Shown here: positions 10,871 to 24,801 of the stretch, piece after piece
How the letters are laid out: each line of letters begins with the position of its first letter
Position numbering within the stretch: the first letter of the stretch is position 1
Assembly: GCF_000003605.2 (NCBI RefSeq)
Contig: NW_003111816.1
Span: 1-35,342 of the forward strand
Direction of reading: 5' to 3'
DNA length: 35,342 nucleotides
Source: Saccoglossus kowalevskii
Taxonomy: Eukaryota > Hemichordata > Enteropneusta > Harrimaniidae
Translations under genes and position numbers: made by a program
The notes under the pieces: generated by a model
What the model saw: only the letters and a program-made list of their open reading frames with translations
Told to the model about the DNA's origin: nothing
Databases searched by the model: none

Positions 10871-10938
10871 CCAATGTGTTAATGAGAACACACAGATGGT
10901 CACACTGTGTATGCAATGGTGACAAACACCAATGTGTT

Positions 10939-11518
10939 AATGAGAATACATAGATGGCCACACTGTGTATGCAATGGTGACAAACACCAATATGTTAATG
11001 AGAACACATAGATGGTCACACTGTGTATGCAATTGTGACAAACACCAATGTGTTAATGAGGACACATAGATGGCCACACTGTGTATGCAATGGTGACAAA
11101 CACCAATATGTTAATGAGAACACATAGATGGTCACACTGTGTATGCAATTGTGACAAACACCAATGTGTTAATGAGGATACATAAATGGCCACACTGTGT
11201 ATGCAATGGTGACAAACACCAATGTGTTAATGAGAACACATAGATGGTCACACTGTGTATGCAATTGTGACAAACACCAATGTGTTAATGAGGACACATA
11301 GATGGCCACACTGTGTATGCAATGGTGACAAACACCAATATGTTAATGAGAACACATAGATGGTCACACTGTGTATGCAATTGTGACAAACACCAATGTG
11401 TTAATGAGGACACATAGATGGCCACACTGTGTATGCAATGGTGACAAACACCAATATGTTAATGAGAACACATAGATGGTCACACTATGTATGCAATTGT
11501 GACAAACACCAATGTGTT
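10939..11518 (+). repeat. Dimeric (116-bp) higher-order patch
   Basis: Ten monomers alternate between a GAGGACAC or GAATAC type, usually ending CAATATG, and a TGGTC / CAATTGTG type, giving five 116-bp dimers. The exception is the unit at 11171 (GAGGATAC, ATAAATGG). Alternation of two types is a recent-amplification signature. The patch grades into 11519-12850, where GAGGATAC, ATAAATGG and CAATTGTG variants dominate without strict alternation. Confidence 0.75.
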
Positions 11519-12852
11519 AATGAAAACACACAGATGGCCACACTGTGTATGCAATGGTGACAAACACCAATGTGTTAATGAGGATACATAAATGGCCACA
11601 CTGTGTATGCAATGGTGACAAACACCAATGTGTTAATGAGAACACATAAATGGCCACACTGTGTATGCAATGGTGACAAACACCAATATGTTAATGAGAA
11701 CACATAGATGGTCACACTGTGTATGCAATTGTGACAAACACCAATGTGTTAATGAGAACACATAAATGGCCACACTGTGTATGCAATGGTGACAAACACC
11801 AATGTGTTAATGAGGATACATAAATGGCCACACTGTGTATGCAATGGTTACAAACACCAATGTGTTAATGAGAACACATAGATGGCCACACTGTGTATGC
11901 AATGGTGACAAACACCAATATGTTAATGAGGATACATAAATGGCCACACTGTGTATGCAATGGTTACAAACACCAATGTGTTAATGAGAACACATAAATG
12001 GCCACACTGTGTATGCAATGGTGACAAACACCAATGTGTTAATGAGGATACATAAATGGCCACACTGTGTATGCAATTGTGACAAACACCAATGTGTTAA
12101 TGAGGATACATAAATGGCCACACTGTGTATGCAATGGTTACAAACACCAATGTGTTAATGAGAACACATAAATGGCCACACTGTGTATGCAATTGTGACA
12201 AACACCAATGTGTTAATGAGAACACATAGATGGTCACACTGTGTATGCAATTGTGACAAACACCAATGTGTTAATGAGAACACATAAATGGCCACACTGT
12301 GTATGCAATGGTGACAAACACCAATGTGTTAATGAGAACACATAAATGGCCACACTGTGTATGCAATGGTGACAAACACCAATGTGTTAATGAGGATACA
12401 TAAATGGCCACACTGTGTATGCAATGGTTACAAACACCAATGTGTTAATGAGAACACATAAATGGCCACACTGTGTATGCAATGGTGACAAACACCAATG
12501 TGTTAATGAGGATACATAAATGGCCACACTGTGTATGCAATTGTGACAAACACCAATGTGTTAATGAGAACACATAGATGGTCACACTGTGTATGCAATT
12601 GTGACAAACACCAATGTGTTAATGAGGATACATAGATGGCCACACTGTGTATGCAATTGTGACAAACACCAATGTGTTAATGAAAACACATAGATGGCCA
12701 CACTGTGTATGCAATTGTGACAAACACCAATGTGTTAATGAGGATACATAGATGGCCACACTGTGTATGCAATTGTGACAAACACCAATGTGTTAATGAA
12801 AACACATAGATGGTCACACTGTGTATGCAATTGTGACAAACACCAATGTGTT

Positions 12853-13374
12853 AATGAGGATACATAGATGGCCACACTGTGTATGCAATTGTGACAAACA
12901 CCAATGTGTTAATGAGAACACACAGATGGCCACACTGTGTATGCAATGGTTACAAACACCAATGTGTTAATGAGAACACATAGATGGTCACACTGTGTAT
13001 GCAATGGTGACAAACACCAATGTGTTAATGAGGATACATAGATGGCCACACTGTGTATGCAATTGTGACAAACACCAATGTGTTAATGAAAACACATAGA
13101 TGGCCACACTGTGTATGCAATGGTTACAAACACCAATGTGTTAATGAGAACACATAGATGGCCACACTGTGTATGCAATTGTGACAAACACCAATGTGTT
13201 AATGAGAACACATATATGGCCACACTGTGTATGCAATGGTTACAAACACCAATGTGTTAATGAGAACACATAGATGGCCACACTGTGTATGCAATTGTGA
13301 CAAACACCAATGTGTTAATGAGAACACATAGATGGCCACACTGTGTATGCAATTGTGACAAACACCAATGTGTT
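12853..13374 (+). repeat. Higher-order block B, upstream half without insertion
   Basis: Nine monomers in the same variant order as 3135-3656 (offset 9718), including GAAAACAC and the distinctive ACATATATGG unit at about 13201. Where block B continues into the insertion-bearing monomer, this copy goes to a TGGTC / GGTAAC unit instead. It is therefore either an ancestral uninserted state or a recombinant. Confidence 0.8.
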
Positions 13375-14009
13375 AATGAGAACACATAGATGGTCACACT
13401 GTGTATGCAATGGTAACAAACATCAATGTGTTAATGTGAATACATAGATGGCCACACTGTATGCAATGGTGACAAACACCAATGTGTTAATGAGAACACA
13501 TAGATGGTCACACTGTGTATGCAATTGTGACAAACACCAATGTGTTAATGAAAACACACAGATGGCCACACTGTGTATGCAATGGTGACAAACACCAATA
13601 TGTTAATGAGGATACATAAATGGCCACACTGTGTATGCAATGGTGACAAACACCAATGTGTTAATGAGAACACATAGATGGCCACACTGTGTATGCAATT
13701 GTGACAAACACCAATGTGTTAATGAGGATACATAGATGGCCACACTGTGTATGCAATGGTGACAAACAAGAATGTGTTAATTAGAACACAAATATCGCCA
13801 CACTGTGTATGCAATGGTGACAAACACCAATGTGTTAATGATACATAGATGGCCGACCACACTGTGTATGCAATGGTGACAAACACCAATGTGTTAATAA
13901 GAACATATAGATGGTCACACTGTATATGCAATGGTGACAAACACCAATGTGTTAATGTGAACACATAGATAGCCACACTGTATACGCAATGGTGACAAAT
14001 ACCAATGTG
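13375..14009 (+). repeat. Block H copy 1 (leads into the 175-bp module)
   Basis: Collinear with 16624-17259 at an offset of 3249. Shared features are the GGTAAC/AACATC unit, a 56-bp monomer (CACACTGTATGCAATGG, near 13453 and 16703), GAGGATAC/ATAAATGG, and the 175-bp module followed by ATACGCAATGG. A GAAAACACACAG unit here corresponds to an ACATATAG unit in the partner. Confidence 0.72.
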
Positions 14010-14243
14010 TTAATGAGAACACATAGATGGCCACACTGTGTATACAATGGTGACAAACACCAATGTATTAATGAGAACACATAGATGGCCACACTGTATA
14101 TGCAATGGTGACAAATACCAATGTGTTAATGAGAACACATAGATAGCCACACTGTAAATGCAATGGTGACAAACACCAATGTGTTAATGAGAACACATAG
14201 ATGGCCACACTGTGTATGCAATGGTGACAAACACCAATGTGTT

Positions 14244-14824
14244 AATGAGAACACATAGATAGCCACACTGTAAATGCAATGGTGACAAACACCAATGTGT
14301 TAATGAGAACACATAAATGGCCACACTGTAAATGTAATCGTGACAAACATCAATGTGTTAATGAGAACACATAGATGGCCACACTGTGTATGCAATGGTG
14401 ACAAACACCAATGTGTTAATGATACATAGATGGCCGACCACACTGTGTATGCAATGGTGACAAACACCAATGTGTTAATAAGAACATATAGATGGCCACA
14501 CTGTGTATGCAATGGTGACAAACACCAATATGTTAATGAGAACACATAAATGGCCACACTGTGTATGCAATGGTGACAAACACCAATGTGTTAATGAGAA
14601 CACATAGATGGCCACACTGTAAATGTAATGGTGACAAACACCAATGTGTTAATGAGAACACATAGATGGCCACACTGTGTATGCAATGGTGACAAACACC
14701 AATGTGTTAATGAGAACACATAGATAGCCACACTGTGTATGCAATGGTGACAAATACCAATGTGTTAATGAGAACACATAGATAGCCACACTGTGTATGC
14801 AATGGTGACAAACACCAATGTGTT
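14244..14824 (+). repeat. Higher-order block E, copy 1
   Basis: Ten monomers, including a TAAATGTAATCGTG unit (a rare CpG-bearing variant) and a 59-bp GATACAT/GGCCGACC unit. They are followed by AATAAG/ACATATAG and TAAATGTAATGG types. The same order occurs at 15637-16217 (offset 1393) and 17261-17841 (offset 3017). The 85-codon minus-strand frames at 14300, 15693 and 17317 are identical because these blocks are. Confidence 0.83.
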
Positions 14825-15636
14825 AATGAGAACACATAGATGGCCACACTGTGTATGCAATGGTGACAAACACCAATGTGTTAATGAGAACACATAGATG
14901 GCCACACTGTAAATGTAATGGTGACAAACACCAATGTGTTAATGAGAACACATAGATGGCCACACTGTGTATGCAATGGTGACAAACACCAATGTGTTAA
15001 TGAGAACACATAGATAGCCACACTGTGTATGCAATGGTGACAAATACCAATGTGTTAATGAGAACACATAGATAGCCACACTGTGTATGCAATGGTGACA
15101 AACACCAATATGTTAATGAGAACACATAGATGGTCACAGTGTGTACGCAATTGTGACAAACACCAATGTGTTAATGAGAACACACAGATGGCCACACTGT
15201 GTATGCAATGGTTACAAACACCAATGTGTTAATGAGAACACATAGATGGCCACACTGTAAATGTAATGGTGACAAACATCAATGTGTTAATGAGAACACA
15301 TAGATGGCCACACTGTGTATGCAATGGTGACAAACACCAATGTGTTAATGAGAACACATAGATGGCCACACTGTGTATGCAATGGTTACAAACACCAATC
15401 TGTTAATGAGAACACATAGATGGTCACACTGTGTATGCAATGGTGACAAACACCAATGTGTTAATGAGAACACATAAATGGCCACACTGTATATGCAATG
15501 GTGACAAACACCAATGTGTTAATGAGAACATATAGATGGCCACACTGTGTATGCAATTGTGACAAACACCAATGTGTTAATGAGAACACATAGATGGCCA
15601 CACTGTGTATGCAATGGTTACAAACACCAATGTGTT

Positions 15637-16217
15637 AATGAGAACACATAGATAGCCACACTGTAAATGCAATGGTGACAAACACCAATGTGTTAATGAG
15701 AACACATAAATGGCCACACTGTAAATGTAATCGTGACAAACATCAATGTGTTAATGAGAACACATAGATGGCCACACTGTGTATGCAATGGTGACAAACA
15801 CCAATGTGTTAATGATACATAGATGGCCGACCACACTGTGTATGCAATGGTGACAAACACCAATGTGTTAATAAGAACATATAGATGGCCACACTGTGTA
15901 TGCAATGGTGACAAACACCAATATGTTAATGAGAACACATAAATGGCCACACTGTGTATGCAATGGTGACAAACACCAATGTGTTAATGAGAACACATAG
16001 ATGGCCACACTGTAAATGTAATGGTGACAAACACCAATGTGTTAATGAGAACACATAGATGGCCACACTGTGTATGCAATGGTGACAAACACCAATGTGT
16101 TAATGAGAACACATAGATAGCCACACTGTGTATGCAATGGTGACAAATACCAATGTGTTAATGAGAACACATAGATAGCCACACTGTGTATGCAATGGTG
16201 ACAAACACCAATGTGTT
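15637..16217 (+). repeat. Higher-order block E, copy 2
   Basis: Same variant order as 14244-14824. Between copies 1 and 2, a series around 14593-14824 is repeated again at 14883-15070. After 16217 the copy switches to CAATTGTG / CAATGCG monomers, which match those near 2705-2730. Confidence 0.8.
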
Positions 16218-16623
16218 AATGAGAACACATAGATGGCCACACTGTGTATGCAATTGTGACAAACACCAATGCGTTAATGAGAATACATAGATGGCCACAC
16301 TGTGTATGCAATGGTGACAAACACCAATATGTTAATGAGAACACACAGATGGCCACACTATGTATGCAATGGTGACAAACACCAATGTGTTAATGAGAAC
16401 ACATAGATGGTCACACTGTGTATGCAATTGTGACAAACACCAATGTGTTAATGAGAACACACAGATGGCCACACTGTGTATGCAATGGTGACAAACACCA
16501 ATGTGTTAATGAGAACACATAAATGGTCACACTGTGTATGCAATGGTTACAAACACCAATGTGTTAATGAGAACACACAGATGGCCACACTGTGTATGCA
16601 ATGGTGACAAACACCAATGTGTT

Positions 16624-17259
16624 AATGAGAACACATAGATGGTCACACTGTGTATGCAATGGTAACAAACATCAATGTGTTAATGAGAATACATAGATGG
16701 CCACACTGTATGCAATGGTGATAAACACCAATGTGTTAATGAGAACACATAGATGGTCACACTGTGTATGCAATTGTGACAAACACCAATGTGTTAATGA
16801 GAACATATAGATGGCCACACTGTGTATGCAATGGTGACAAACACCAATATGTTAATGAGGATACATAAATGGCCACACTGTGTATGCAATGGTGACAAAC
16901 ACCAATGTGTTAATGAGAACACATAGATGGCCACACTGTGTATGCAATTGTGACAAACACCAATGTGTTAATGAGGATACATAGATGGCCACACTGTGTA
17001 TGCAATGGTGACAAACAAGAATGTGTTAATTAGAACACAAATATCGCCACACTGTGTATGCAATGGTGACAAACACCAATGTGTTAATGATACATAGATA
17101 GCCGACCACACTATGTATGCAATGGTGACAAACACCAATGTGTTAATAAGAACATATAGATGGTCACACTGTATATGCAATGGTGACAAACACCAATGTG
17201 TTAATGTGAACACATAGATAGCCACACTGTATACGCAATGGTGACAAATACCAATGTGT
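16624..17259 (+). repeat. Block H copy 2 (leads into the 175-bp module)
   Basis: Partner of 13375-14009. Its module carries two extra changes, TAGCCGACC instead of TGGCCGACC and CACTATG in the 59-bp unit. In the peptide shadow this turns one T into I, evidence that the frame is drifting without visible constraint. It runs directly into block E copy 3. Confidence 0.72.
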
Positions 17260-17260
17260 T

Positions 17261-17841
17261 AATGAGAACACATAGATAGCCACACTGTAAATGCAATGGT
17301 GACAAACACCAATGTGTTAATGAGAACACATAAATGGCCACACTGTAAATGTAATCGTGACAAACATCAATGTGTTAATGAGAACACATAGATGGCCACA
17401 CTGTGTATGCAATGGTGACAAACACCAATGTGTTAATGATACATAGATGGCCGACCACACTGTGTATGCAATGGTGACAAACACCAATGTGTTAATAAGA
17501 ACATATAGATGGCCACACTGTGTATGCAATGGTGACAAACACCAATATGTTAATGAGAACACATAAATGGCCACACTGTGTATGCAATGGTGACAAACAC
17601 CAATGTGTTAATGAGAACACATAGATGGCCACACTGTAAATGTAATGGTGACAAACACCAATGTGTTAATGAGAACACATAGATGGCCACACTGTGTATG
17701 CAATGGTGACAAACACCAATGTGTTAATGAGAACACATAGATAGCCACACTGTGTATGCAATGGTGACAAATACCAATGTGTTAATGAGAACACATAGAT
17801 AGCCACACTGTGTATGCAATGGTGACAAACACCAATATGTT
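17261..17841 (+). repeat. Higher-order block E, copy 3
   Basis: Same variant order as 14244-14824, with the last unit ending CAATATG rather than CAATGTG. It continues seamlessly into block C copy 2, which shows that E and C share monomers 17610-17841. The three E copies and the C copies are therefore overlapping parts of one larger ancestral unit. Confidence 0.8.
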
Positions 17842-18535
17842 AATGAGAACACATAGATGGTCACACTGTGTACGCAATTGTGACAAACACCAATGTGTTA
17901 ATGAGAACACACAGATGGCCACACTGTGTATGCAATGGTTACAAACACCAATGTGTTAATGAGAACACATAGATGGCCACACTGTAAATGTAATGGTGAC
18001 AAACATCAATGTGTTAATGAGAACACATAGATGGCCACACTGTGTATGCAATGGTGACAAACACCAATGTGTTAATGAGAACACATAGATGGCCACACTG
18101 TGTATGCAATGGTTACAAACACCAATCTGTTAATGAGAACACACAGATGGTTACACTGTGTATGCAATGGTGACAAACACCAATGTGTTAATGAGAACAC
18201 ATAGATAGCCACACTGTATGCAATGGTGACAAACACCAATATGTTAATGAGAACACATAGATAGCCACACTGTATACGCAATGGTGACAAACACCAATCT
18301 GTTAATGAGAACACATAGATGGCCACACTGTGTATGCAATGGTGACAAACACCAATATGTTAATGAGAACACATAGATGGTCACACTGTATATGCAATGG
18401 TGACAAACACCAATGTGTTAATGAGAACACATAGATGGTCACACTGTGTATGCAATGGTGACAAACACCAATGTGTTAATGAGAATACATAGATGGCCAC
18501 ACTGTGTATGCAATGGTGACAAACACCAATATGTT
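17610..18535 (+). repeat. Higher-order block C, copy 2
   Basis: Nearly identical partner of 4395-5320, including the two CAATCTG variants and the 56-bp monomer. It joins directly to block E upstream (17261-17841 overlaps its beginning) and to block D downstream (from 18362). It therefore records how separate higher-order blocks have been spliced together. Confidence 0.83.
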
Positions 18536-18941
18536 AATGAGAACACATAGATGGTCACACTGTGTATGCAATTGTGACAAACACCAATGTGTTAATGAAA
18601 ACACACAGATGGCCACACTGTGTATGCAATGGTGACAAACACCAATGTATTAATGAGAACACATAGATGGTCACACTGTGTATGCAATGGTTACAAACAC
18701 CAATGTGTTAATGAGAACACATAGATAGCCACACTGTGTATGCAATGGTGACAAACACCAATGTGTTAATGAGAACACATAGATAGCCACACTGTGTATG
18801 CAATGGTGACAAACACCAATGTGTTAATGAGGATACATAAATGGCCACACTGTGTATGCAATGGTAACAAACATCAATGTGTTAATGAGAACACACAGAT
18901 GGCCACACTATGTATGCAATTGTGACAAACACCAATGTGTT
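18362..18941 (+). repeat. Higher-order block D, copy 1
   Basis: Ten monomers: TGGTC/TATATGC, TGGTC, GAATAC/CAATATG, TGGTC/CAATTGTG, GAAAACACACAG/CAATGTATT, TGGTC/GGTTAC, TAGCC, TAGCC, GAGGATAC/GGTAAC/AACATC, CACAG/CACTATG. The same order is seen at 24802-25381 (offset 6440) and, for the first seven, at 32970-33375 (offset 14,608). A shorter relative lies at about 25792-26026. Confidence 0.82.
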
Positions 18942-19637
18942 AATGAGAATACATAGATGGCCACACTGTGTATGCAATGGTGACAAACACCAATATGTTA
19001 ATGAGAACACATAGATGGTCACACTGTGTATGCAATGGTGACAAACACCAATGTGTTAATGAGAATACATAGATGGCCACACTGTGTATGCAATGGTGAC
19101 AAACACCAATATGTTAATGAGAACACATAGATGGTCACACTGTGTATGCAATGGTGACAAACACCAATGTGTTAATGAGAATACATAGATGGCCACACTG
19201 TGTATGCAATGGTGACAAACACCAATATGTTAATGAGAACACATAGATGGTCACACTGTGTATGCAATGGTGACAAACACCAATATGTTAATGAGAACAC
19301 ATAGATGGTCACACTATGTATGCAATTGTGACAAACACCAATGTGTTAATGAGAATACATAGATGGCCACACTGTGTATGCAATGGTGACAAACACCAAT
19401 ATGTTAATGAGAACACATAGATGGTCACACTGTGTATGCAATGGTGACAAACACCAATGTGTTAATGAGAATACATAGATGGCCACACTGTGTATGCAAT
19501 GGTGACAAACACCAATATGTTAATGAGAACACATAGATGGTCACACTGTGTATGCAATGGTGACAAACACCAATGTGTTAATGAGAATACATAGATGGCC
19601 ACACTGTGTATGCAATGGTGACAAACACCAATGTATT
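18942..19637 (+). repeat. Dimeric (116-bp) higher-order patch
   Basis: Twelve monomers mostly alternate GAATAC/TGGCC/CAATATG with GAACAC/TGGTC/CAATGTG, phase-shifted once around 19238-19353 where two TGGTC units follow each other. The second of these has the CACTATG variant and CAATTGTG. This is the clearest short-period higher-order repeat in the window and differs in composition from the patch at 10939-11518, so the two probably amplified separately. Confidence 0.78.
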
Positions 19638-20392
19638 AATGAGAACACATAGATGGCCACACTGTGTATGCAATTGTGACAAACACCAATGTGTTAATGA
19701 GGATACATAAATGGCCACACTGTGTATGCAATGGTTACAAACACCAATGTGTTAATGAGAACACATAGATGGCCACACTGTGTATGCAATTGTGACAAAC
19801 ACCAATGTGTTAATGAGGATACATAGATGGCCACACTGTGTATGCAATGGTTACAAACACCAATGTGTTAATGAGAATACATAGATGGCCACACTGTGTA
19901 TGCAATGGTGACAAACAAGAATGTGTTAATTAGAACACAAATATCGCCACACTGTGTATGCAATGGTGACAAACACCAATGTGTTAATGAGGATACATAG
20001 ATGGCCACACTGTGTATGCAATGGTGACAAACAAGAATGTGTTAATTAGAACACAAATATCGCCACACTGTGTATGCAATGGTGACAAACACCAATGTGT
20101 TAATGATACATAGATGGCCGACCACACTGTGTATGCAATGGTGACAAACACCAATGTGTTAATAAGAACATATAGATGGCCACACTGTGTATGCAATGGT
20201 GACAAACACCAATGTGTTAATGTGAACACATAGATGGCCACACTGTGTATGCAATGGTGACAAACACCAATGTGTTAATGAGAACACATAGATGGCCACA
20301 CTGTGTATGCAATGGTGACAAACACCAATGTGTTAATGTGAACACATAGATAGCCACACTGTATACGCAATGGTGACAAACACCAATGTGTT

Positions 20393-21094
20393 AATGAGAA
20401 CACATAAATGGCCACACTGTAAATGTAATGGTGACAAACATCAATGTGTTAATGAGAACACATATTTGGCCACACTGTGTATGCAATGGTGACAAACACC
20501 AATATGTTAATGAGAACACATAAATGGCCACACTGTGTATGCAATTGTGACAAACACCAATGTGTTAATGAGAACACATAGATAGCCACACTGTGTATGC
20601 AATGGTGACAAACACCAATGTGTTAATGAGAACACATAGATAGCCACACTGTGTATGCAATGGTGACAAACACCAATGTGTTAATGAGAACACATAGATG
20701 GCCACACTGTGTATGCAATGGTGACAAACACCAATGTGTTAATGAGAACACATAGATAGCCACACTGTGTATGCAATGGTGACAAATACCAATGTGTTAA
20801 TGAGAACACATAGATAGCCACACTGTGTACGCAATTGTGACAAACACCAATGTGTTAATGAGAACACACAGATGGCCACACTGTGTATGCAATGGTTACA
20901 AACACCAATGTGTTAATGAGAACACATAGATGGCCACACTGTAAATGTAATGGTGACAAACATCAATGTGTTAATGAGAACACATAGATGGCCACACTGT
21001 GTATGCAATGGTTACAAACATCAATGTGTTAATGAGAACACATAGATGGCCACACTGTGTATGCAATGGTTACAAACACCAATGTGTTAATGAG
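20393..21094 (+). repeat. Higher-order block A, partial copy
   Basis: Collinear with 582-1283 at an offset of 19,811, with the same succession of TAAATGTAATGG, ATATTTGG, CAATATG, TAGCC, TGTACGC and GGTTAC variants. Downstream it has a shortened path through one TGTCC and one TGTCT unit into the 175-bp module at 21263. That suggests loss of about three monomers relative to copy 1. Confidence 0.75.
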
Positions 21095-21553
21095 AACACA
21101 TAGATGGCCACACTGTGTATGCAATGGTTACAAACACCAATGTGTTAATGAGAACACATAGATGTCCACACTGTGTATGCAATGGTTACAAACACCAATG
21201 TGTTAATGAGAACACATAGATGTCTACACTGTGTATGCAATGGTGACAAACACCAATGTGTTAATGAGGATACATAGATGGCCACACTGTGTATGCAATG
21301 GTGACAAACAAGAATGTGTTAATTAGAACACAAATATCGCCACACTGTGTATGCAATGGTGACAAACACCAATGTGTTAATGATACATAGATGGCCGACC
21401 ACACTGTGTATGCAATGGTGACAAACACCAATGTGTTAATGAGAACACATAGATGGCCACACTGTGTATGCAATGGTGACAAACACCAATGTGTTAATGA
21501 GAACACATAGATGGCAACACTGTATACGCAATGGTGACAAATACCAATGTGTT

Positions 21554-22189
21554 AATGAGAACACATAAATGTCCACACTGTAAGCAATGGTGACAAATAC
21601 CAATGTGTTAATGAGAACACATAGATAGCCACACTGTGTATGCAATGGTGACAAATACCAATGTGTTAATGAGAACACATAGATAGCCACACTGTGTATG
21701 CAATGGTGACAAATACCAATATGTTAATGAGAACACATAGATGTCCACACTGTGTATGCAATGGTGACAAATACCAATGTGTTAATGAGAACACATAGAT
21801 AGCCACACTGTGTATGCAATGGTGACAAACACCAATGTGTTAATGAGAACACATAGATGTCCACACTGTGTATGCAATGGTGACAAATACCAATGTGTTA
21901 ATGAGAACACATAAATGGTCACACTGTGTATGCAATGGTGACAAACACCAATGTGTTAATGAGAACACATAGATGGCCACACTGTGTATGCAATGGTGAC
22001 AAACAAGAATGTGTTAATAAGAACATATAGATGGTCACACTGTATATGCAATGGTGACAAACACCAATGTGTTAATGAGAACACATAGATGGCCACACTG
22101 TGTATGCAATGGTGACAAACACCAATGTGTTAATGAGAACATATAGATGGCCACACTGTGTATGCAATGGTGACAAACACCAATGTGTT
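21554..22189 (+). repeat. Higher-order block I, copy 1
   Basis: Collinear with 34531-35166 at an offset of 12,977, starting with a 56-bp monomer carrying CACTGTAAGCAATGG. AAATACC units alternating TAGCC and TGTCC follow, then ACAAGAATGTG/AATAAG and ACATATAG. The part 33376-33839 is a third copy. AAATACC is concentrated in this block, a local subfamily. Confidence 0.8.
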
Positions 22190-22247
22190 AATGAGAACAC
22201 ATAGATGTCCACACTGTGTATGCAATGGTGACAAACACCAATGTGTT

Positions 22248-22479
22248 AATAAGAACATATAGATGGTCACACTGTAAATGCAATGGTGACAAACACCAAT
22301 GTGTTAATAAGAACAAATAGATGGCCACACTGTAAATGCAATGGTGACAAACACCAATGTGTTAATAAGAACATATAGATGGTCACACTGTATATGCAAT
22401 GGTGACAAACACCAATGTGTTAATTAGAACACATAGATGGCCACACTGTATACGCAATGGTGACAAATACCAATGTGTT
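22248..22479 (+). repeat. AATAAG-type four-monomer block, copy 1
   Basis: Four monomers with AATAAG or AATTAG starts and TAAATGC, TATATGC or TATACGC cores recur at 27529-27760 (offset 5281). The second unit has the unusual AACAAATAG in both copies. Farther on, a CACTGTGTGTGTGCAATGG (extended TG run) monomer occurs at 22502-22520 and 28016-28034, now offset 5514, so four monomers were gained in the second locus. Confidence 0.72.
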
Positions 22480-23997
22480 AATGAGAACACATAGATGGCC
22501 ACACTGTGTGTGTGCAATGGTGACAAACACCAATGTGTTAATGAGAACACATAGATGGTCACACTGTGTATGCAATTGTGACAAACACCAATGTGTTAAT
22601 GAGAACACATAGATGGCCACACTGTGTATGCAATTGTGACAAACACCAATGTGTTAATGAGAACACATAGATGGTCACACTGTGTATGCAATTGTGACAA
22701 ACACCAATGTGTTAATTAGAACACACAGATGGCCACACTGTGTATGCAATTGTGACAAACACCAATGTGTTAATGAGAACACATAGATGGTCACACTGTG
22801 TATGCAATTGTGACAAACACCAATGTGTTAATGAGAACACACAGATGGCCACACTGTGTATGCAATGGTGACAAATACCAATGTGTTAATGAGAACACAT
22901 AGATGGCCACACTGTGTATGCAATGGTGACAAACACCAATATGTTAATGAGAACACATAAATGGCCACACTGTGTATGCAATGGTGACAAACACCAATGT
23001 GTTAATGAGAACACATAGATAGCCACACTGTGTATGCAATGGTGACAAACACCAATGTGTTAATGAGAACACATAGATAGCCACACTGTGTATGCAATGG
23101 TGACAAACACCAATGTGTTAATGAGGATACATAGATGGCCACACTGTGTATGCAATGGTGACAAACAAGAATGTGTTAATTAGAACACATAGATAGCCAC
23201 ACTGTGTATGCAATGGTGACAAACACCAATGAGTTAATAAGAACATATAGATGGTCACACTGTATATGCAATGGTGACAAACACCAATGTGTTAATGTGA
23301 ACACATAGATAGCCACACTGTATACGCAATGGTGACAAATACCAATGTGTTAATGAGAACACATAGATAGCCACACTGTAAATGCAATGGTGACAAACAC
23401 CAATGTGTTAATGAGAACACATAAATGGCCACACTGTAAATGTAATGGTGACAAACATCAATGTGTTAATGAGAACACATATTTGGCCACACTGTGTATG
23501 CAATGGTGACAAACACCAATATGTTAATGAGAACACATAAATGGCCACACTGTGTATGCAATGGTGACAAACACCAATGTGTTAATGAGAACACATAGAT
23601 GGTCACACTGTGTATGCAATGGTAACAAACATCAATATGTTAATGAGAACACATAGATGGTCACACTGTGTACGCAATTGTGACAAACACCAATGTGTTA
23701 ATGAGAACACACAGATGGCCACACTATGTATGCAATGGTGACAAACACCAATGTGTTAATGAGAACACATAGATAGCCACACTGTGTATGCAATGGTGAC
23801 AAACACCAATGTGTTAATGAGAACACACAGATGGTCACACTGTGTATGCAATGGTGACAAACACCAATGTGTTAATGAGAACACATAGATAGCCACACTG
23901 TGTATGCAATGGTGACAAACACCAATGTGTTAATGAGGATACATAAATGGCCACACTGCGTATGCAATGGTAACAAACATCAATGTGTTAATGAGAA

Positions 23998-24741
23998 CAC
24001 ACAGATGGCCACACTATGTATGCAATTGTGACAAACACCAATGTGTTAATGAGAACACACAGATGGCCACACTATGTATGCAATTGTGACAAACACCAAT
24101 GTGTTAATGAGAATACATAGATGGCCACACTGTGTATGCAATGGTGACAAACACCAATATGTTAATGAGAACACACAGATGGTCACACTGTATATGCAAT
24201 GGTGACAAACACCAATATGTTAATGAGAACACATAGATGGTCACACTGTATATGCAATGGTGACAAACACCAATGTGTTAATGAGAACACATAGATGGTC
24301 ACACTGTGTATGCAATGGTGACAAACACCAATGTGTTAATGAGAATACATAGCTGGCCACACTATGTATGCAATTGTGACAAACACCAATGTGTTAATGA
24401 GAACACACAGATGGCCACACTATGTATGCAATTGTGACAAACACCAATGTGTTAATGAGAACACACAGATGGCCACACTGTATATGCAATTGTGACAAAC
24501 ACCAATGTGTTAATGAGAACACACAGATGGCCACACTATGTATGCAATGGTGACAAACACCAATGTGTTAATGAGAACACACAGATGGCCACACTATGTA
24601 TGCAATTGTGACAAACACCAATGTGTTAATGAGAATACATAGATGGCCACACTGTATATGCAATTGTGACAAACACCAATGTGTTAATGAGAACACACAG
24701 ATGGCCACACTATGTATGCAATTGTGACAAACACCAATGTG
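23998..24741 (+). repeat. CACAG/CACTATG-rich monomer patch
   Basis: Many of the 13 or so monomers here carry ACACAGATGG (T to C at position 13), and most of those also carry CACTATG (G to A at 27) with CAATTGTG (G to T at 38). The three changes travel together, marking one monomer subfamily locally expanded by short-range copying. Interspersed GAATAC, TATATGC and TGGTC units prevent a strict period. One unit has ACATAGCTGG near 24350. Confidence 0.65.
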
Positions 24742-24801
24742 TTAATGAGAATACATAGATGGCCACACTGTGTATGCAATGGTGACAAACACCAATATGT
24801 T

